Below are positions 26,341 to 35,537 of a DNA stretch of 64,000 nucleotides, piece by piece. Every line of letters starts with the position of its first letter. Position 1 is the stretch's first letter. This DNA is from Asticcacaulis taihuensis (GTDB lineage Bacteria; Pseudomonadota; Alphaproteobacteria; Caulobacterales; Caulobacteraceae), in the NCBI RefSeq assembly GCF_900100255.1, contig NZ_FMTS01000001.1, positions 558,001 through 622,000 on the forward strand, read 5' to 3'. Made by a program: the position numbers and the translations under genes. The notes under the pieces are model-generated. The model saw nothing but the letters and a program-made list of their open reading frames with translations, had not been told where the DNA came from and did no database searches.

Positions 26341-27711
26341 TTAATAAGCTTCTTCTTCATACAGCTTACGGAAATCGCCCTGCCAGACGCCATTGAACTT
26401 TTCCAGCAGGCGATCCGCCGGGGTCAGGCCGCTTTCAGCGATCTCGAACAGTTCGGCCAGATAACCCGTCTCATCGATCAGGCCGCCAGAGAGACGATTG
26501 CGGTTCTTCAGGCCCTGTTTGGCGATTTCCAGCACGTCCATTGCCCAGTTCTTCACCGGACGGCCGGCGATTTCACCCTTGAGGCCGGTTCTGGCTGCCA
26601 TGCCACGCAGGGTGTTGTGGTCGTCATTGCTCCAGCCCCTGACCAGTTCCCAGGCCGCCTCCAGCGACGGCTGATCATAGAGCAGGCCCGCCCACAGAGC
26701 CGGCAGGGCGCACAGGCGGCCCCACGGACCGGCGTCGGCGCCGCGCATTTCGAGATATTTCTTGAGGCGCACTTCCGGGAACAGGGTGGTCAGGTGATCG
26801 GCCCAGTCATCCATGGTCGGCAGTTCCCCCGGTAAGACCGGCAGTTCACCTTTGAGAAACGCCTTGAAGTCCTGGCCGGAGGCATCGATATAGCCGCCGT
26901 TCGCCGCGCCCTCGCGCTTGACGAAATACATCGGCACACCAAGCGCGTACTTCGCATAGCGCTCGAAGCCGAAGCCGTCCTCGAAGACGAAGTCGAGCAT
27001 ACCCGTGCGGTCCGGATCAGTGTCGGTCCAGACATTGGCGCGGGCAGACAGGAAACCGCTCGGCTTGCCTTCGATAAAGGGCGAATTGGCGAACAGAGCC
27101 GTGGCGATGGGTTGTAGGGCCAGCGAGGTGCGGAACTTCAGCACCATGTCAGCTTCGTCGCCGTAATCCAGATTGGCCTGCACCGTGCAGGTGCGCAGCA
27201 TCATGTCGAGGCCCAGCTTGCCTACCTTGGGCATATAGGCGCGCATGATGTTATAGCGCCCCTTGGGCATGACCGGCGTTTCCTCGCGCGTCCATAGCGG
27301 CGAAAATCCAAGACCTATAAAGCCCAGCTTCAGTTCGGAAGCGACCGTCTTGACCTCTTCCAGGTGCTGGCCGGTCTCGTTGCAGATATCGTGGATGGTT
27401 TCCAGCGGCGCGCCCGAAAGCTCGAACTGACCGCCCGGTTCCAGCGTCACCGAGGCGCCGTTCTTCAGCAGGGCAATGATATTGCCGTTTTCATAATAGG
27501 GCTTCCAGCCAAAGCGCTCAAGGCCCACCAGCATGGCCTCGATGCCATCGGGGCCTTCATAGGCCGGGCGGCGCAGGGTATCGAGATGGAAGGCGAATTT
27601 TTCGTGCTCGGCGCCGATGCGCCATTTCTCGCGCGGCTTGTTGCCGGATTCGAAATAGCTGACCAGATCGGCCATGGTGCGGACAGGTTCCGCCTTAGAA
27701 GTCTCAGCCAC
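26341..27711 (-). CDS. gshA: glutamate-cysteine ligase (plant/alphaproteobacterial type)
   Basis: A 456-residue GCS2-family glutamate-cysteine ligase, the first step of glutathione synthesis in the cytoplasm. The sequence follows the plant-like type: KWRIGAEHEKFAF at the start, LEPGGQFELSGAPLETIHD in the middle and GRYNIMRAYMPKVGKLGLDMMLRTCTVQANLDY for the binding pocket. Length agrees with the family. It lies 77 bases downstream of rsmE on the same strand and may share its message. The gap of 147 bases to the transporter downstream shows no clear terminator. Confidence 0.95.
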   Translation of the reverse strand: MAETSKAEPVRTMADLVSYFESGNKPREKWRIGAEHEKFAFHLDTLRRPAYEGPDGIEAMLVGLERFGWKPYYENGNIIALLKNGASVTLEPGGQFELSGAPLETIHDICNETGQHLEEVKTVASELKLGFIGLGFSPLWTREETPVMPKGRYNIMRAYMPKVGKLGLDMMLRTCTVQANLDYGDEADMVLKFRTSLALQPIATALFANSPFIEGKPSGFLSARANVWTDTDPDRTGMLDFVFEDGFGFERYAKYALGVPMYFVKREGAANGGYIDASGQDFKAFLKGELPVLPGELPTMDDWADHLTTLFPEVRLKKYLEMRGADAGPWGRLCALPALWAGLLYDQPSLEAAWELVRGWSNDDHNTLRGMAARTGLKGEIAGRPVKNWAMDVLEIAKQGLKNRNRLSGGLIDETGYLAELFEIAESGLTPADRLLEKFNGVWQGDFRKLYEEEAY

Positions 27712-27788
27712 GCGCCCTGCCCTCTCAATATCTGCAAGCCGCGCCTATATGGGCTGCCTTTTTGCCACTGACAAGGTGACGGTTAAAA

Positions 27789-28535
27789 TTACTTCCAGTC
27801 GCCCAGCGCCGCCTGGTAAAGCGTCAACGCCGAAATAGCGGCGGTATCCGCACGCAGGATACGCGGCCCCAGATTGACCGGATGGACGTTTTCCATGGCG
27901 CGCAGGGTCTGGCGCTCATGGTCATCAAACCCGCCTTCCGGCCCGATCAGGATGGCCGTGCGCTTGCTTGTCAATGTTGACAGAACCTCCAGCAACGGCA
28001 TGGTGCGGCGCTCGTCACCTTCGTGCGTACTATCCTCATCACCGAAAACAATCACCTCCACGTCCGGCGCCGCCAGAAAGGCTTCGAGCTTTACCGGCGA
28101 CAGAATTTCCGGCACATCCAGCCGCTCCGTCTGTTCGGCGGCTTCCTGAGCGATGATCTTCAGACGCTCCAGCTTGACATGATCCGACTGCGTCCGTCTC
28201 GTCATCAATAGTTGAATCCGCGACGCCCCCAGTTCCGTGGCCTTCTCGATGATATATTCCAGCGGCGACCGCTTGATCAGCGCCACAGCCAGGACCGGCC
28301 CCTGCGCTTGCGGTTGTTCCCTTGTCTGTTCCAGCAGCCGGAGTACAACCTGTTTTTTGCCAGCCTCGGCAATTTCCGCCGTCCATTCACCCTCCCGGCC
28401 GTTAAACACCGAGACCTTGTCCCCAGTGCCCTTGCGCATCACGGAGGTGAGATACCGCCCCTGGTCAATATTGAGCGGCAGCATCAGCCCCGCGCTAAAG
28501 GTGGGCGTCGGTTCGGAGATATAGAGGCGGATCAT
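27789..28535 (-). CDS. rsmE: 16S rRNA m3U1498 methyltransferase
   Basis: A 248-residue SPOUT-class methyltransferase that methylates U1498 of 16S rRNA on the 30S subunit, using S-adenosylmethionine. The knotted SAM site is visible in LIGPEGGFDDHERQTL and then NLGPRILRADTAAISALTLYQ. The N-terminal PUA-like domain contains SVMRKGTGDKVSVFNGREGEW. The length is normal. In many alphaproteobacteria rsmE stands directly upstream of gshA as here. Confidence 0.95.
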   Translation of the reverse strand: MIRLYISEPTPTFSAGLMLPLNIDQGRYLTSVMRKGTGDKVSVFNGREGEWTAEIAEAGKKQVVLRLLEQTREQPQAQGPVLAVALIKRSPLEYIIEKATELGASRIQLLMTRRTQSDHVKLERLKIIAQEAAEQTERLDVPEILSPVKLEAFLAAPDVEVIVFGDEDSTHEGDERRTMPLLEVLSTLTSKRTAILIGPEGGFDDHERQTLRAMENVHPVNLGPRILRADTAAISALTLYQAALGDWK

Positions 28536-28559
28536 AAGCTCGGTTTAGCGCCTAACCCT

Positions 28560-29480
28560 TCACCTGCCAAGATGCGCGCTCATAAAGCCATCTACCTTGT
28601 CCGTATATTCGCCTGGTAGGCCAAGTTCGCTGTTGACCTCGCCATGCTTCAGGTTTTCTGGCACCACCTGGGCCGCGTGGCCGGCAGCTTTCAGGCGGGC
28701 AGCGAAGTCGCGGCTCTGCCCACAGGAATCATCCGGGCGTTTCAGGGCACAGACAAGCATCATCGGCACAGCATCCGGCGCGATATGCTGTGCCGGCGAC
28801 AGACTCGCCCAATAAGCCGGGTCCGTGCCAAAAGCGTCGTCATAAAGCTGCGGGTGCTTGCGATTCATGACCGAGGCCACATCGTAGGCGGCGCTGTCCA
28901 GAACCACCGTGCCGGACCAGTCGTGGCCGCCCGCTGCGCGCACGCGTGACGGGTCGGCCGACAGCAGCGCCACCAGGTGCTCGCCGGCGGAATGGCCCAT
29001 CAAGATCAGCTTGCCTCCGTCACCGCCCCATTCGCTGACGTGCTTCTGCACATAGGCGACCCCTGACGCCACATCCCGTGCCTGAACCTCAACGCCCGCT
29101 TCCGGCAACATGCGGTAATCGATACTGACAAAGACATAGCCCTTCGGCAGCCAGTGTTTGACCTTGTTTTCCACCACACCGGACATGTTCTTGTCGCCAA
29201 TCCGCCAGCCGCCGCCATGCACCATGACAATAATCGGCGCGTGATCGGGGTGCGGCGGCAGATAGATTTCCATGGTCTGATCGGGGCTGGCGCCATAGCT
29301 GGCGCTGCGCTGCGTGCCCCCCGGCACCAGCTTTCCGGCATCCGGCGGCGGCGTGGCGGCGGATTTTGCCTTGATGCGTTCGATCAGGCGCTGGCGCAAG
29401 ACTTGCGCCTCCGCGGGGATTACAAGGGCAGAAAACACTGAGACACAGCCCAGAAGGGCAAACAGGCGAAGACGGGACAT
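28560..29480 (-). CDS. secreted alpha/beta hydrolase, esterase-like
   Basis: A 306-residue alpha/beta hydrolase. Residues 1-25 are a signal peptide (LLGCVSVFSALVIPAEA). The oxyanion motif HGGGWRIGDK and nucleophile elbow GHSAGEH identify the hormone-sensitive-lipase-like (BD-FAE, COG0657) group, with Asp and His expected near DDSC and LKHGEVN. It probably acts as an esterase in the periplasm. The frame extends to 29843, but ATG at 29480 has the strong GGAGGGTT upstream and starts the signal peptide. The glutamate that replaces glycine after GHSAG is a minor peculiarity. Confidence 0.85.
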   Translation of the reverse strand: MSRLRLFALLGCVSVFSALVIPAEAQVLRQRLIERIKAKSAATPPPDAGKLVPGGTQRSASYGASPDQTMEIYLPPHPDHAPIIVMVHGGGWRIGDKNMSGVVENKVKHWLPKGYVFVSIDYRMLPEAGVEVQARDVASGVAYVQKHVSEWGGDGGKLILMGHSAGEHLVALLSADPSRVRAAGGHDWSGTVVLDSAAYDVASVMNRKHPQLYDDAFGTDPAYWASLSPAQHIAPDAVPMMLVCALKRPDDSCGQSRDFAARLKAAGHAAQVVPENLKHGEVNSELGLPGEYTDKVDGFMSAHLGR

Positions 29481-29639
29481 GTAACCCTCCAGGATAAGCT
29501 GGCCGGAGGCTAAATCCTGCCACATGACTGCACGATGAACAGACTGCCTCTGGCAGCGAAATCGTATGTACTGCCTTCGGTTTTGCTTATCCCGGCCTTT
29601 CAGACATGGTAAACATATCCCGATGAACGGGAGGGTGGA

Positions 29640-30605
29640 ATGGAGTTCATTACAGCTCATATCAACTATGTTCTGGTCGCCGGCGGTCTGCTGGGCCTGT
29701 TCCTCGGCGGCGAAGCCCTGATCCGGGGCGCCGTCGCTTTGGCCGAGGCGCTTAAGGTGCCCAAGCTGGTGATCGGCCTGACCATTATCGGCTTCGGCAC
29801 CTCCATGCCCGAACTGCTGGTCGCCCTGCAATCGGTACAGCAAGGCGCGCCGGATGTGGCCGTGGGAAATGTCGTCGGGTCGAACATCGCCAATGTCCTG
29901 CTGATCCTCGGCGTGGGCGCCCTGCTGCGGCCGATTGCCACCACCGCCCGCAATGTCCGGCGCGAAGCCCTGATCATGCTCGTGGTCAGCGGCGCCCTGA
30001 CCTGGCTGGCCTGGGTCGGCGTCCTGTCACAACGCGACGGCCTGATCATGGCTGGCGCGCTGGTGGCCTATCTGCTGCTGGTCTATCTGCTGGAAGGCCG
30101 CAAAAGTGAGGAAGATATCGCGCCGAAAGTCAGCCTGTCGCCTGTGGTGGCGCTTATCTGGATGATCGCCGGACTGGCGGCCCTGATCGCCGGCGCCGAC
30201 GGCCTGGTGCGCGGGGCCACCGCCATAGCCCGCGATTTCGGCGTTTCAGACGCGGTTATCGGCCTGTCTCTGGTGGCGGTGGGCACCTCCCTGCCCGAAC
30301 TGACCGTCACCATCCTCAGTTCGATCCGTCGCCAGAACGAGATGGCGCTCGGTAATGTGCTGGGCAGCAATATCTTCAATATACTGGGCATACTGGGCAT
30401 CACATCCGCCCTCAGTCCCTTGCCGGTCGCGCCGCATTTCCTGCATGTCGATCTGCCGCTGATGCTGGCTGCGGCCACCTGCCTGTCGGTGATCATCCTG
30501 CGGCGTAAACCCATCGGACGGCTGGCGGGCCTGTTGTTCCTGCTGGCCTATGGCGGATATATGGCCTGGCTGGTGAAGGGGCCAGCACTTCTGGGGCTGC
30601 ATTAA
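29640..30605 (+). CDS. calcium/sodium antiporter (CaCA family)
   Basis: A 321-residue member of the Ca2+:cation antiporters, close to YrbG. It contains two internal repeats of five helices each. The alpha-repeat motifs are GFGTSMPE (residues 51-58) and VGTSLPE (214-220), with the companion motifs GNVVGSNIANVLLILG and GNVLGSNIFNILGILG. It exchanges Na+ or H+ for Ca2+ across the inner membrane. A good terminator follows. Confidence 0.92.
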   Translation: MEFITAHINYVLVAGGLLGLFLGGEALIRGAVALAEALKVPKLVIGLTIIGFGTSMPELLVALQSVQQGAPDVAVGNVVGSNIANVLLILGVGALLRPIATTARNVRREALIMLVVSGALTWLAWVGVLSQRDGLIMAGALVAYLLLVYLLEGRKSEEDIAPKVSLSPVVALIWMIAGLAALIAGADGLVRGATAIARDFGVSDAVIGLSLVAVGTSLPELTVTILSSIRRQNEMALGNVLGSNIFNILGILGITSALSPLPVAPHFLHVDLPLMLAAATCLSVIILRRKPIGRLAGLLFLLAYGGYMAWLVKGPALLGLH

Positions 30606-30607
30606 AA

Positions 30608-30632
30608 AAGGCGGGCTTTGCGGCCCGCCTTT
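30608..30632 (+). terminator. intrinsic terminator of the antiporter gene
   Basis: AGGCGGGC and GCCCGCCT form a GC-rich 8-bp stem around a short loop, with A residues before and TTTCGCTTTT after. It starts four bases after the stop. Confidence 0.8.
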
Positions 30633-30646
30633 CGCTTTTGCTTGAC

Positions 30647-30690
30647 GCGCATCTTAATCCGAAAAGTGCAGCACACTTTTCGGGACGCGC
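30647..30690. repeat. alphaproteobacterial palindromic repeat
   Basis: A perfect 10-bp stem CCGAAAAGTG/CACTTTTCGG (30659-30668, 30674-30683) is flanked by matching GCGC ends (30647-30650, 30687-30690). The unit strongly resembles the short palindromes common in intergenic DNA of Rhizobiales and relatives, in which AAAAGTG/CACTTTT stems are followed by AAGATGCGC. It also lies five bases after the M61 gene and could help end its transcript. Confidence 0.55.
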
Positions 30691-30694
30691 TCCC

Positions 30695-32641
30695 TTACTT
30701 CTTCTCCGCCAGAATATCATCCAACAGGGCCGGCTTGCCCTCGATACGTTGCAGGACCGGATAGCGCAGGCCGCCGTGATAGTCGATCTTGACCGTCTTG
30801 TAATTGTCGTCCGACTTCACGATCAGTTCGATCGGATCGCTGCCAGTCTTGGCAGAGGTGATCGCCGCCTTCAGCAGGTCCATGTCAAATGCCTTGCCAT
30901 TCACCGCCACAAGGGTCATGCCCGGCGTCAGGCCCGCCTTGAAAGCCGGGCTGTCCCACAGTTCGGACATGATGGAGTTGTCCTTGCTGCTGACCGAGAA
31001 ACCGATCGAATAGTTCAGGTTGCTATATTTCCGCAAACCTTCCAGCGATTTCTGATAGTCGGTCGGGGTGTCCTGATAGACCAGTTTATAACCGCCGCGG
31101 GTAATGCCATCCATCGGCGCCGTGCCCTTGCCGTCGGCGCCGTAATCATAGACGCGCGCCTTCAGGAAGCTCTCCCAGTCATAGGCATAGATACTGTTCA
31201 GGGTCTTGACCACGTCGTCAAAGGTGTAGGTTGTTTCACCCCAGTCGCCATTCTTGATGCCAAAGAAGGCGTTAGCGAAATTGTCGAGCGACTTCTTGCC
31301 GCCGGTCTTTTCACGGATCAGGGTGTCGGCATCGAGCCAGATCAGTTGCCCTTCGCTGTAATAGTCTTCCGAGCGCTGCAACGAAGTCCAGTTCTGCGGA
31401 GACCGCGACGAGATGATCGGATCATTGGTCGTGTCGATCAGCGGACGCCAGGTGCGGCCCGGCAGGTTGTCGTAATTGGCGGCCATCATGGCCAGGGCCT
31501 GAAGCTGCTGATCCTTGGTATAGAGGCCGGAACGGGTCGCCAGCACATTGCCCCAGTATTGCGTCTGGCCTTCATAGACCCAGAGCAGCGAGTCGCGCAT
31601 CGGCACCTGGAAATTCGGTGTCCAGAGGTCGGCGCCGCGGCGGAACTTGCCGTTCCACGAATGGGTATATTCGTGCGCCAGCAGGTCGCGGCCCACATAG
31701 GCGGTCTTCCAGTCGGTCAGGTACTTTTCCGACACACTGTTTTCGGAGGACCGGTGATGTTCCAGTCCGATGCCGCCAATCGTATCAGAGGCCGCCACGA
31801 GGAAATCGTAATGATTATAATGGTGTGCGCCGTAAAGCTTATAGGCTTGTTCAATGAGCTTCTTGTGAACGGCAATGACATCATCCGGCGCATTGAGCAT
31901 GTCGGCGCTGTCTGCCATGATATTCAGGCGCACTGGCGCGTCGGTGCCCTTCGGCGTCAGATCCCAGGTCTTGAAATAGCGCCCGGCATAGACCGGCGAG
32001 TCGATCAGGGTGTCGTAGTCGGTCGTCTTGAAGGTGATGGTGTCGCCGGACTTGCTGTCGGTTTCCAGCCCGGTGGCGTAGCCGAAACCCGCCGGCACCT
32101 TCAGCGTTGCCTGCACCGGAATCTGTTTGGCGTAATAACCGGCTGGATACATCGAAGCGAAGTTCCACTGCAAATCGACCATATCGGCCGTCATGGTGAT
32201 GCGGCCAGCCGCCGAAGTGACCGGCGCCAGGTACTTGAAGGCCACCTCTACCGTTTTGGCGCCTTCCGGCACGGTGATGTGGAAGGCGTTCATATCGAGC
32301 GTATCGCGCAGCCAGTTGATGCGCTGGCCATTGGCGGTGATGATGATATCGGCGACACGGCTGAGCTCTGTGCCCGGCGAATGGTGGCCCGGCAGCCATT
32401 TCGGCAGCATCAACACCATGTCGCCGCTTTTGACGACTGGCACGGTTTCATTGACCTGGAAAATCCGGTGATCGAGGTCGGTGGCGTCCACCGTGACCTG
32501 CAAGGTGCCGGGGTAAGGGATATTCTGCGGCTGCTCGACCGGCACGGCGGGCGGCGCCATATCCTGTGCAAACGCGGCCGGAGCCAGACACACAGACATC
32601 AGCGCCAGTGCGCTGACCAAACTCAAACCGTATTTTTTCAT
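30695..32641 (-). CDS. M61-family aminopeptidase with PDZ domain
   Basis: A 648-residue peptidase of family M61 (glycyl aminopeptidase). Residues 1-25 are a signal peptide (APAAFA-Q), so it acts in the periplasm. The zinc motif is HEYTHSW (HEYTH at residues 323-327), with the third ligand expected in the following glutamate region. A PDZ domain lies near the C-terminus (SPAFKAGLTPGMTLVAVNGKAF). An in-frame start at 32692 would add 17 residues before the signal peptide; ATG at 32641 has CAGGG upstream and is preferred. Family members cleave N-terminal Gly or Ala from peptides. Confidence 0.9.
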   Translation of the reverse strand: MKKYGLSLVSALALMSVCLAPAAFAQDMAPPAVPVEQPQNIPYPGTLQVTVDATDLDHRIFQVNETVPVVKSGDMVLMLPKWLPGHHSPGTELSRVADIIITANGQRINWLRDTLDMNAFHITVPEGAKTVEVAFKYLAPVTSAAGRITMTADMVDLQWNFASMYPAGYYAKQIPVQATLKVPAGFGYATGLETDSKSGDTITFKTTDYDTLIDSPVYAGRYFKTWDLTPKGTDAPVRLNIMADSADMLNAPDDVIAVHKKLIEQAYKLYGAHHYNHYDFLVAASDTIGGIGLEHHRSSENSVSEKYLTDWKTAYVGRDLLAHEYTHSWNGKFRRGADLWTPNFQVPMRDSLLWVYEGQTQYWGNVLATRSGLYTKDQQLQALAMMAANYDNLPGRTWRPLIDTTNDPIISSRSPQNWTSLQRSEDYYSEGQLIWLDADTLIREKTGGKKSLDNFANAFFGIKNGDWGETTYTFDDVVKTLNSIYAYDWESFLKARVYDYGADGKGTAPMDGITRGGYKLVYQDTPTDYQKSLEGLRKYSNLNYSIGFSVSSKDNSIMSELWDSPAFKAGLTPGMTLVAVNGKAFDMDLLKAAITSAKTGSDPIELIVKSDDNYKTVKIDYHGGLRYPVLQRIEGKPALLDDILAEKK

Positions 32642-32747
32642 GAAACCCTGACTGACGCTGGAACACCCCGGAGGACCATCAACCAAGCGCAACTTGTATC
32701 TTTTGTAAAGGTGTCAGGCGCAACATTACTTACGTGTAATGTTTTCT

Positions 32748-33638
32748 TTATTCCGGCAGCGGAATAAACTCCACCTCATCCCCCGGCACCTTAGGGAAAG
32801 CGATGCCATCCTGTGCCTGCCAGTCGGCCTTGGCCTGTTCGATTCGTTCCGGCCGCGACGAAACAAAGTTCCAGTAGATATAACGCTCGGTCAGCGACTC
32901 ACCGCCGATCATCACAAAATGCGCGTCATCCAGCGCCGTTATCTGCACCGCCGCACCCGGCGTCAGAACCGCCATTTCATAAGGCTCCAGCCGCTGGCCG
33001 TCGATCTCGATAGCCCCATTGCAGGCATAGACAGCGCGCTCCTCGGCGGTCAGCGGCACCTCAACACTTTTCCCCGCCTTGAGCCGGAACTCGGCATAGA
33101 AGGTCTTGGCATAGGTCTTCACCGGCGAGGTCAGGCCGAACGCTTCGCCCATCATGACACGCACGGACAGGCCGTCTTCAGTGATGCCTGGAATTTCATC
33201 GGCGTCATAGTGGTAAAAGGCCGGGTCGATTTCCTCATCGGCTTCCGGCAGGGCCAGCCACAATTGCAGGCCATCGAGATGGCGTGTCTTGGCCTGCGCC
33301 GCATCTTCCTCGCGCTCGGAATGGGTGATCCCCTTACCGGCCACCATCAGGTTGATATCGCCCGGCTTGATGACCGAACGCGTGCCTAGCGAATCGCGAT
33401 GCAATATATTACCGGCGAAGAGGTAGGTGACGGTGGCCAGGTTGATATGCGGATGCGGCCGCACATTGATGCCGATGCCCGGCGCGAAATCCGCCGGCCC
33501 CATATGGTCGAAAAAGATCCACGGCCCGACCATGCGGTGTTTGGCGAAGGGCAGCACGCGCCGCACTTTGAAGCCCCCCAGATCCTTTTCCCGCGCCGGG
33601 ATGATCAGGCTGACCGTATCTGGAAGGGTTTCGCTCAT
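32748..33638 (-). CDS. pirin family protein
   Basis: A 296-residue bicupin of the pirin family. The N-terminal cupin contains the metal site in RPHPHINLATVTYLFAGNILHRDSLG and KGITHSEREED. Some pirins have quercetin dioxygenase activity and others act as redox-sensing regulators; the sequence alone does not decide. It shares four bases with the glycosyltransferase gene upstream (33635-33638), so the two are translationally coupled, which looks accidental in functional terms. Confidence 0.9.
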   Translation of the reverse strand: MSETLPDTVSLIIPAREKDLGGFKVRRVLPFAKHRMVGPWIFFDHMGPADFAPGIGINVRPHPHINLATVTYLFAGNILHRDSLGTRSVIKPGDINLMVAGKGITHSEREEDAAQAKTRHLDGLQLWLALPEADEEIDPAFYHYDADEIPGITEDGLSVRVMMGEAFGLTSPVKTYAKTFYAEFRLKAGKSVEVPLTAEERAVYACNGAIEIDGQRLEPYEMAVLTPGAAVQITALDDAHFVMIGGESLTERYIYWNFVSSRPERIEQAKADWQAQDGIAFPKVPGDEVEFIPLPE

Positions 33639-34732
33639 GTCTTGTCTCCTGTCAGGCCCAGAATGACCTCATACCGGCCCACCGCTTCGCTCCAGGCGAA
33701 TTCCGCCCAGAAGCGTTTCTGCGCGGCGCTGCCCAGACGGCGCTGCAAGGCCGCGTCATCTAGCAGATGTCGCAGGGCATTGGTCAAGCTGTCAATATCC
33801 TCCCCGTCAACAATCAGCCCGGTTTCTCCGTCCAGGACCACATCGGCAACGCCCCCCGCCCTTCCGGCCACAACCGGCACGCCGCAGGCAGCCACCTCCA
33901 TAAAGGCCGGGACGAACCCATCCACGCCGGATGCATCCGGCCGGTTCGGCAACACGAACACCCGTGCCTGCCGGATCAGTTCCGCTCTTGCCGTATCGGA
34001 TACATAGCCGTGGAAATTCACCTGCCCGGAAACGCCCAGCGCCGCCGCCAGTTCGGAAAGACGCTGTCCGTCCTCGCCCTGACCAACCACATCCAGCGTC
34101 AGCCGTGGATATTGCGGCTTCAGCGCCGCCAACGCGCCGATCACCTGATCGATCCCTTTGCGCGGTTCAAGGCGGGCAATACACAACAAACGATCGCCCG
34201 AAACATGCGGCCTCAGGCCCAGATGCGCGCCTTGCGGCGGGGTAACGCCCGGCAGGACGATATCCACCGGTGTCTGCCCCACCATGGGGCGCGCCAGGCT
34301 GGCTGTAAAGGCTGAATTGGCCACAACCACATCGGCCCGCGCCAATACCGACCGGATGCGCCTATGCTGCGCCTTGTCGGTATATTCATTACCATGCGCC
34401 AGGCAAACGACACGGACACTTTTCAAGGCTTTCGCAGGCAGGCTCTCCAGGCTTTTCCAGCTATCGATCACCACGGTGGTAACGCCGCCGCGTGCGATCC
34501 GGCGCCGGATCGCGCCGGCCATCTTCATCCGCCGCCAAAACCGCGGCCCGCCGAAACGATGAATGGCATAACGCCGCGAGGCATCAAACGCCTTCACCGC
34601 CGCCAGGCGGCTTTCGCGGCAATAGACCTCGGCCGGGTGTCCGCGCAGGGTCAGGGCATGGACGAGCCCGGTCATCAGGGCAGGCGCAACACCGGCTTCC
34701 GGCAGGAAGGTCTGAGCAACGAACAGGATCAT
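33635..34732 (-). CDS. family 4 glycosyltransferase
   Basis: A 365-residue GT-B fold glycosyltransferase (GT4). The N-terminal domain begins FVAQTFLPEAGVAPALMTGL, the linker and donor site contain LLCIARLEPRKGIDQVIGAL, and the E-x7-E-like region is GFVPAFMEVAACGVPVVAGRAGGVADVV. The first glutamate is replaced by valine-proline, as happens in some members. It should transfer a sugar to a lipid or polysaccharide acceptor at the inner face of the inner membrane. It is the middle of a three-gene run with four-base overlaps at both ends. Confidence 0.88.
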   Translation of the reverse strand: MILFVAQTFLPEAGVAPALMTGLVHALTLRGHPAEVYCRESRLAAVKAFDASRRYAIHRFGGPRFWRRMKMAGAIRRRIARGGVTTVVIDSWKSLESLPAKALKSVRVVCLAHGNEYTDKAQHRRIRSVLARADVVVANSAFTASLARPMVGQTPVDIVLPGVTPPQGAHLGLRPHVSGDRLLCIARLEPRKGIDQVIGALAALKPQYPRLTLDVVGQGEDGQRLSELAAALGVSGQVNFHGYVSDTARAELIRQARVFVLPNRPDASGVDGFVPAFMEVAACGVPVVAGRAGGVADVVLDGETGLIVDGEDIDSLTNALRHLLDDAALQRRLGSAAQKRFWAEFAWSEAVGRYEVILGLTGDKT

Positions 34733-35382
34733 CTGCGCCGCCTCTTCCGGCTGTGCGTTTTTTTGGCTTTCACCGGCGCCACGGCTGGCGCTTCCACTTT
34801 TGCAGCCGAGGGCACAAGTTCGATTGTCGTCGCCAGCGGCACCTCCAGATGCGCCACCTCATCGCGCGCCACGGCCTTGATCGTGTAAATGCCCGGCTTG
34901 TCCTGCGGATCGAACGACATCAGCACCACCTTGGTGCGGTTATCGAAAACGCGACGGCCATCCCCCACCGGACCGCGCACGGCCGCCAGGTGACTGTAAT
35001 CGCTGGCAGCATAGATCTGGCCGTCCGGCGTCAGCACCTTCAGATCGTAGGTCACCTCGCCCGTGCCGCTTCTGTCGGCGCTGAGGCCAGTAAAGACCAG
35101 CTTGATCGCCAGTTGCGCACCCGGCTCCGCGCGGGCCACGCGGCTGATCTGGCGCGCGCCGCCATCCGTCTTGTCGAATTCGGCCAGTTGCGACTGCGGG
35201 ATCACGATCACCATGGCGGAAAAGCCGCCGTTGTGATCGGGGAAGCCCGTTTTCGGATCATATTCTATCGCGCCGGGCTTTTCCGGCATTAACGTCACAC
35301 CGGCACCGGCTTGCCCTGCCCCGCCCCCAAACGCCACTCCCAGCCCTATGACCAGCGCAGCCGTTTTCCATGCCTTCTGCAT
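34729..35382 (-). CDS. secreted protein of unknown function with basic tail
   Basis: A 217-residue protein starting with a signal peptide (residues 1-27, ending GAGQAGAG). The start is set by GGGGGAAAA just before ATG 35382. The body contains beta-strand-rich segments such as GEVTYDLKVLTPDGQIY and PGIYTIKAVARDEV, which look like an immunoglobulin-like or CARDB-type domain. The tail is KKTHSRKRRRR. I do not know the family. It is the first gene of a run with the glycosyltransferase and pirin genes. Confidence 0.65.
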   Translation of the reverse strand: MQKAWKTAALVIGLGVAFGGGAGQAGAGVTLMPEKPGAIEYDPKTGFPDHNGGFSAMVIVIPQSQLAEFDKTDGGARQISRVARAEPGAQLAIKLVFTGLSADRSGTGEVTYDLKVLTPDGQIYAASDYSHLAAVRGPVGDGRRVFDNRTKVVLMSFDPQDKPGIYTIKAVARDEVAHLEVPLATTIELVPSAAKVEAPAVAPVKAKKTHSRKRRRR

Positions 35383-35456
35383 TTTTCCCCCAGGGATCGG
35401 CGAGAGCGATCCGAGTTTGCAACTATCCATTTTGCGTCACACTATCGTCATTAACC

Positions 35457-35489
35457 AAAAAAACCCCTGTTTCCAAAGGGAAACAGGGG
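35457..35489 (-). terminator. terminator of the cation/proton antiporter gene
   Basis: An 11-bp stem, CCCCTGTTTCC with GGAAACAGGGG, is followed on the minus strand by seven T residues. It begins about 50 bases after the antiporter stop. Confidence 0.8.
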
Positions 35490-35537
35490 CAAAGGTGAAT
35501 TTTTAGGGAGTTAAGACGCTTGTCAGGCGAATCCAGG

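Noticed and set aside
30638-32767. A 709-codon plus-strand frame opposite the M61 peptidase
   Set aside because: It mirrors the high-GC third positions of the real gene and has no ribosome binding site or known domain.
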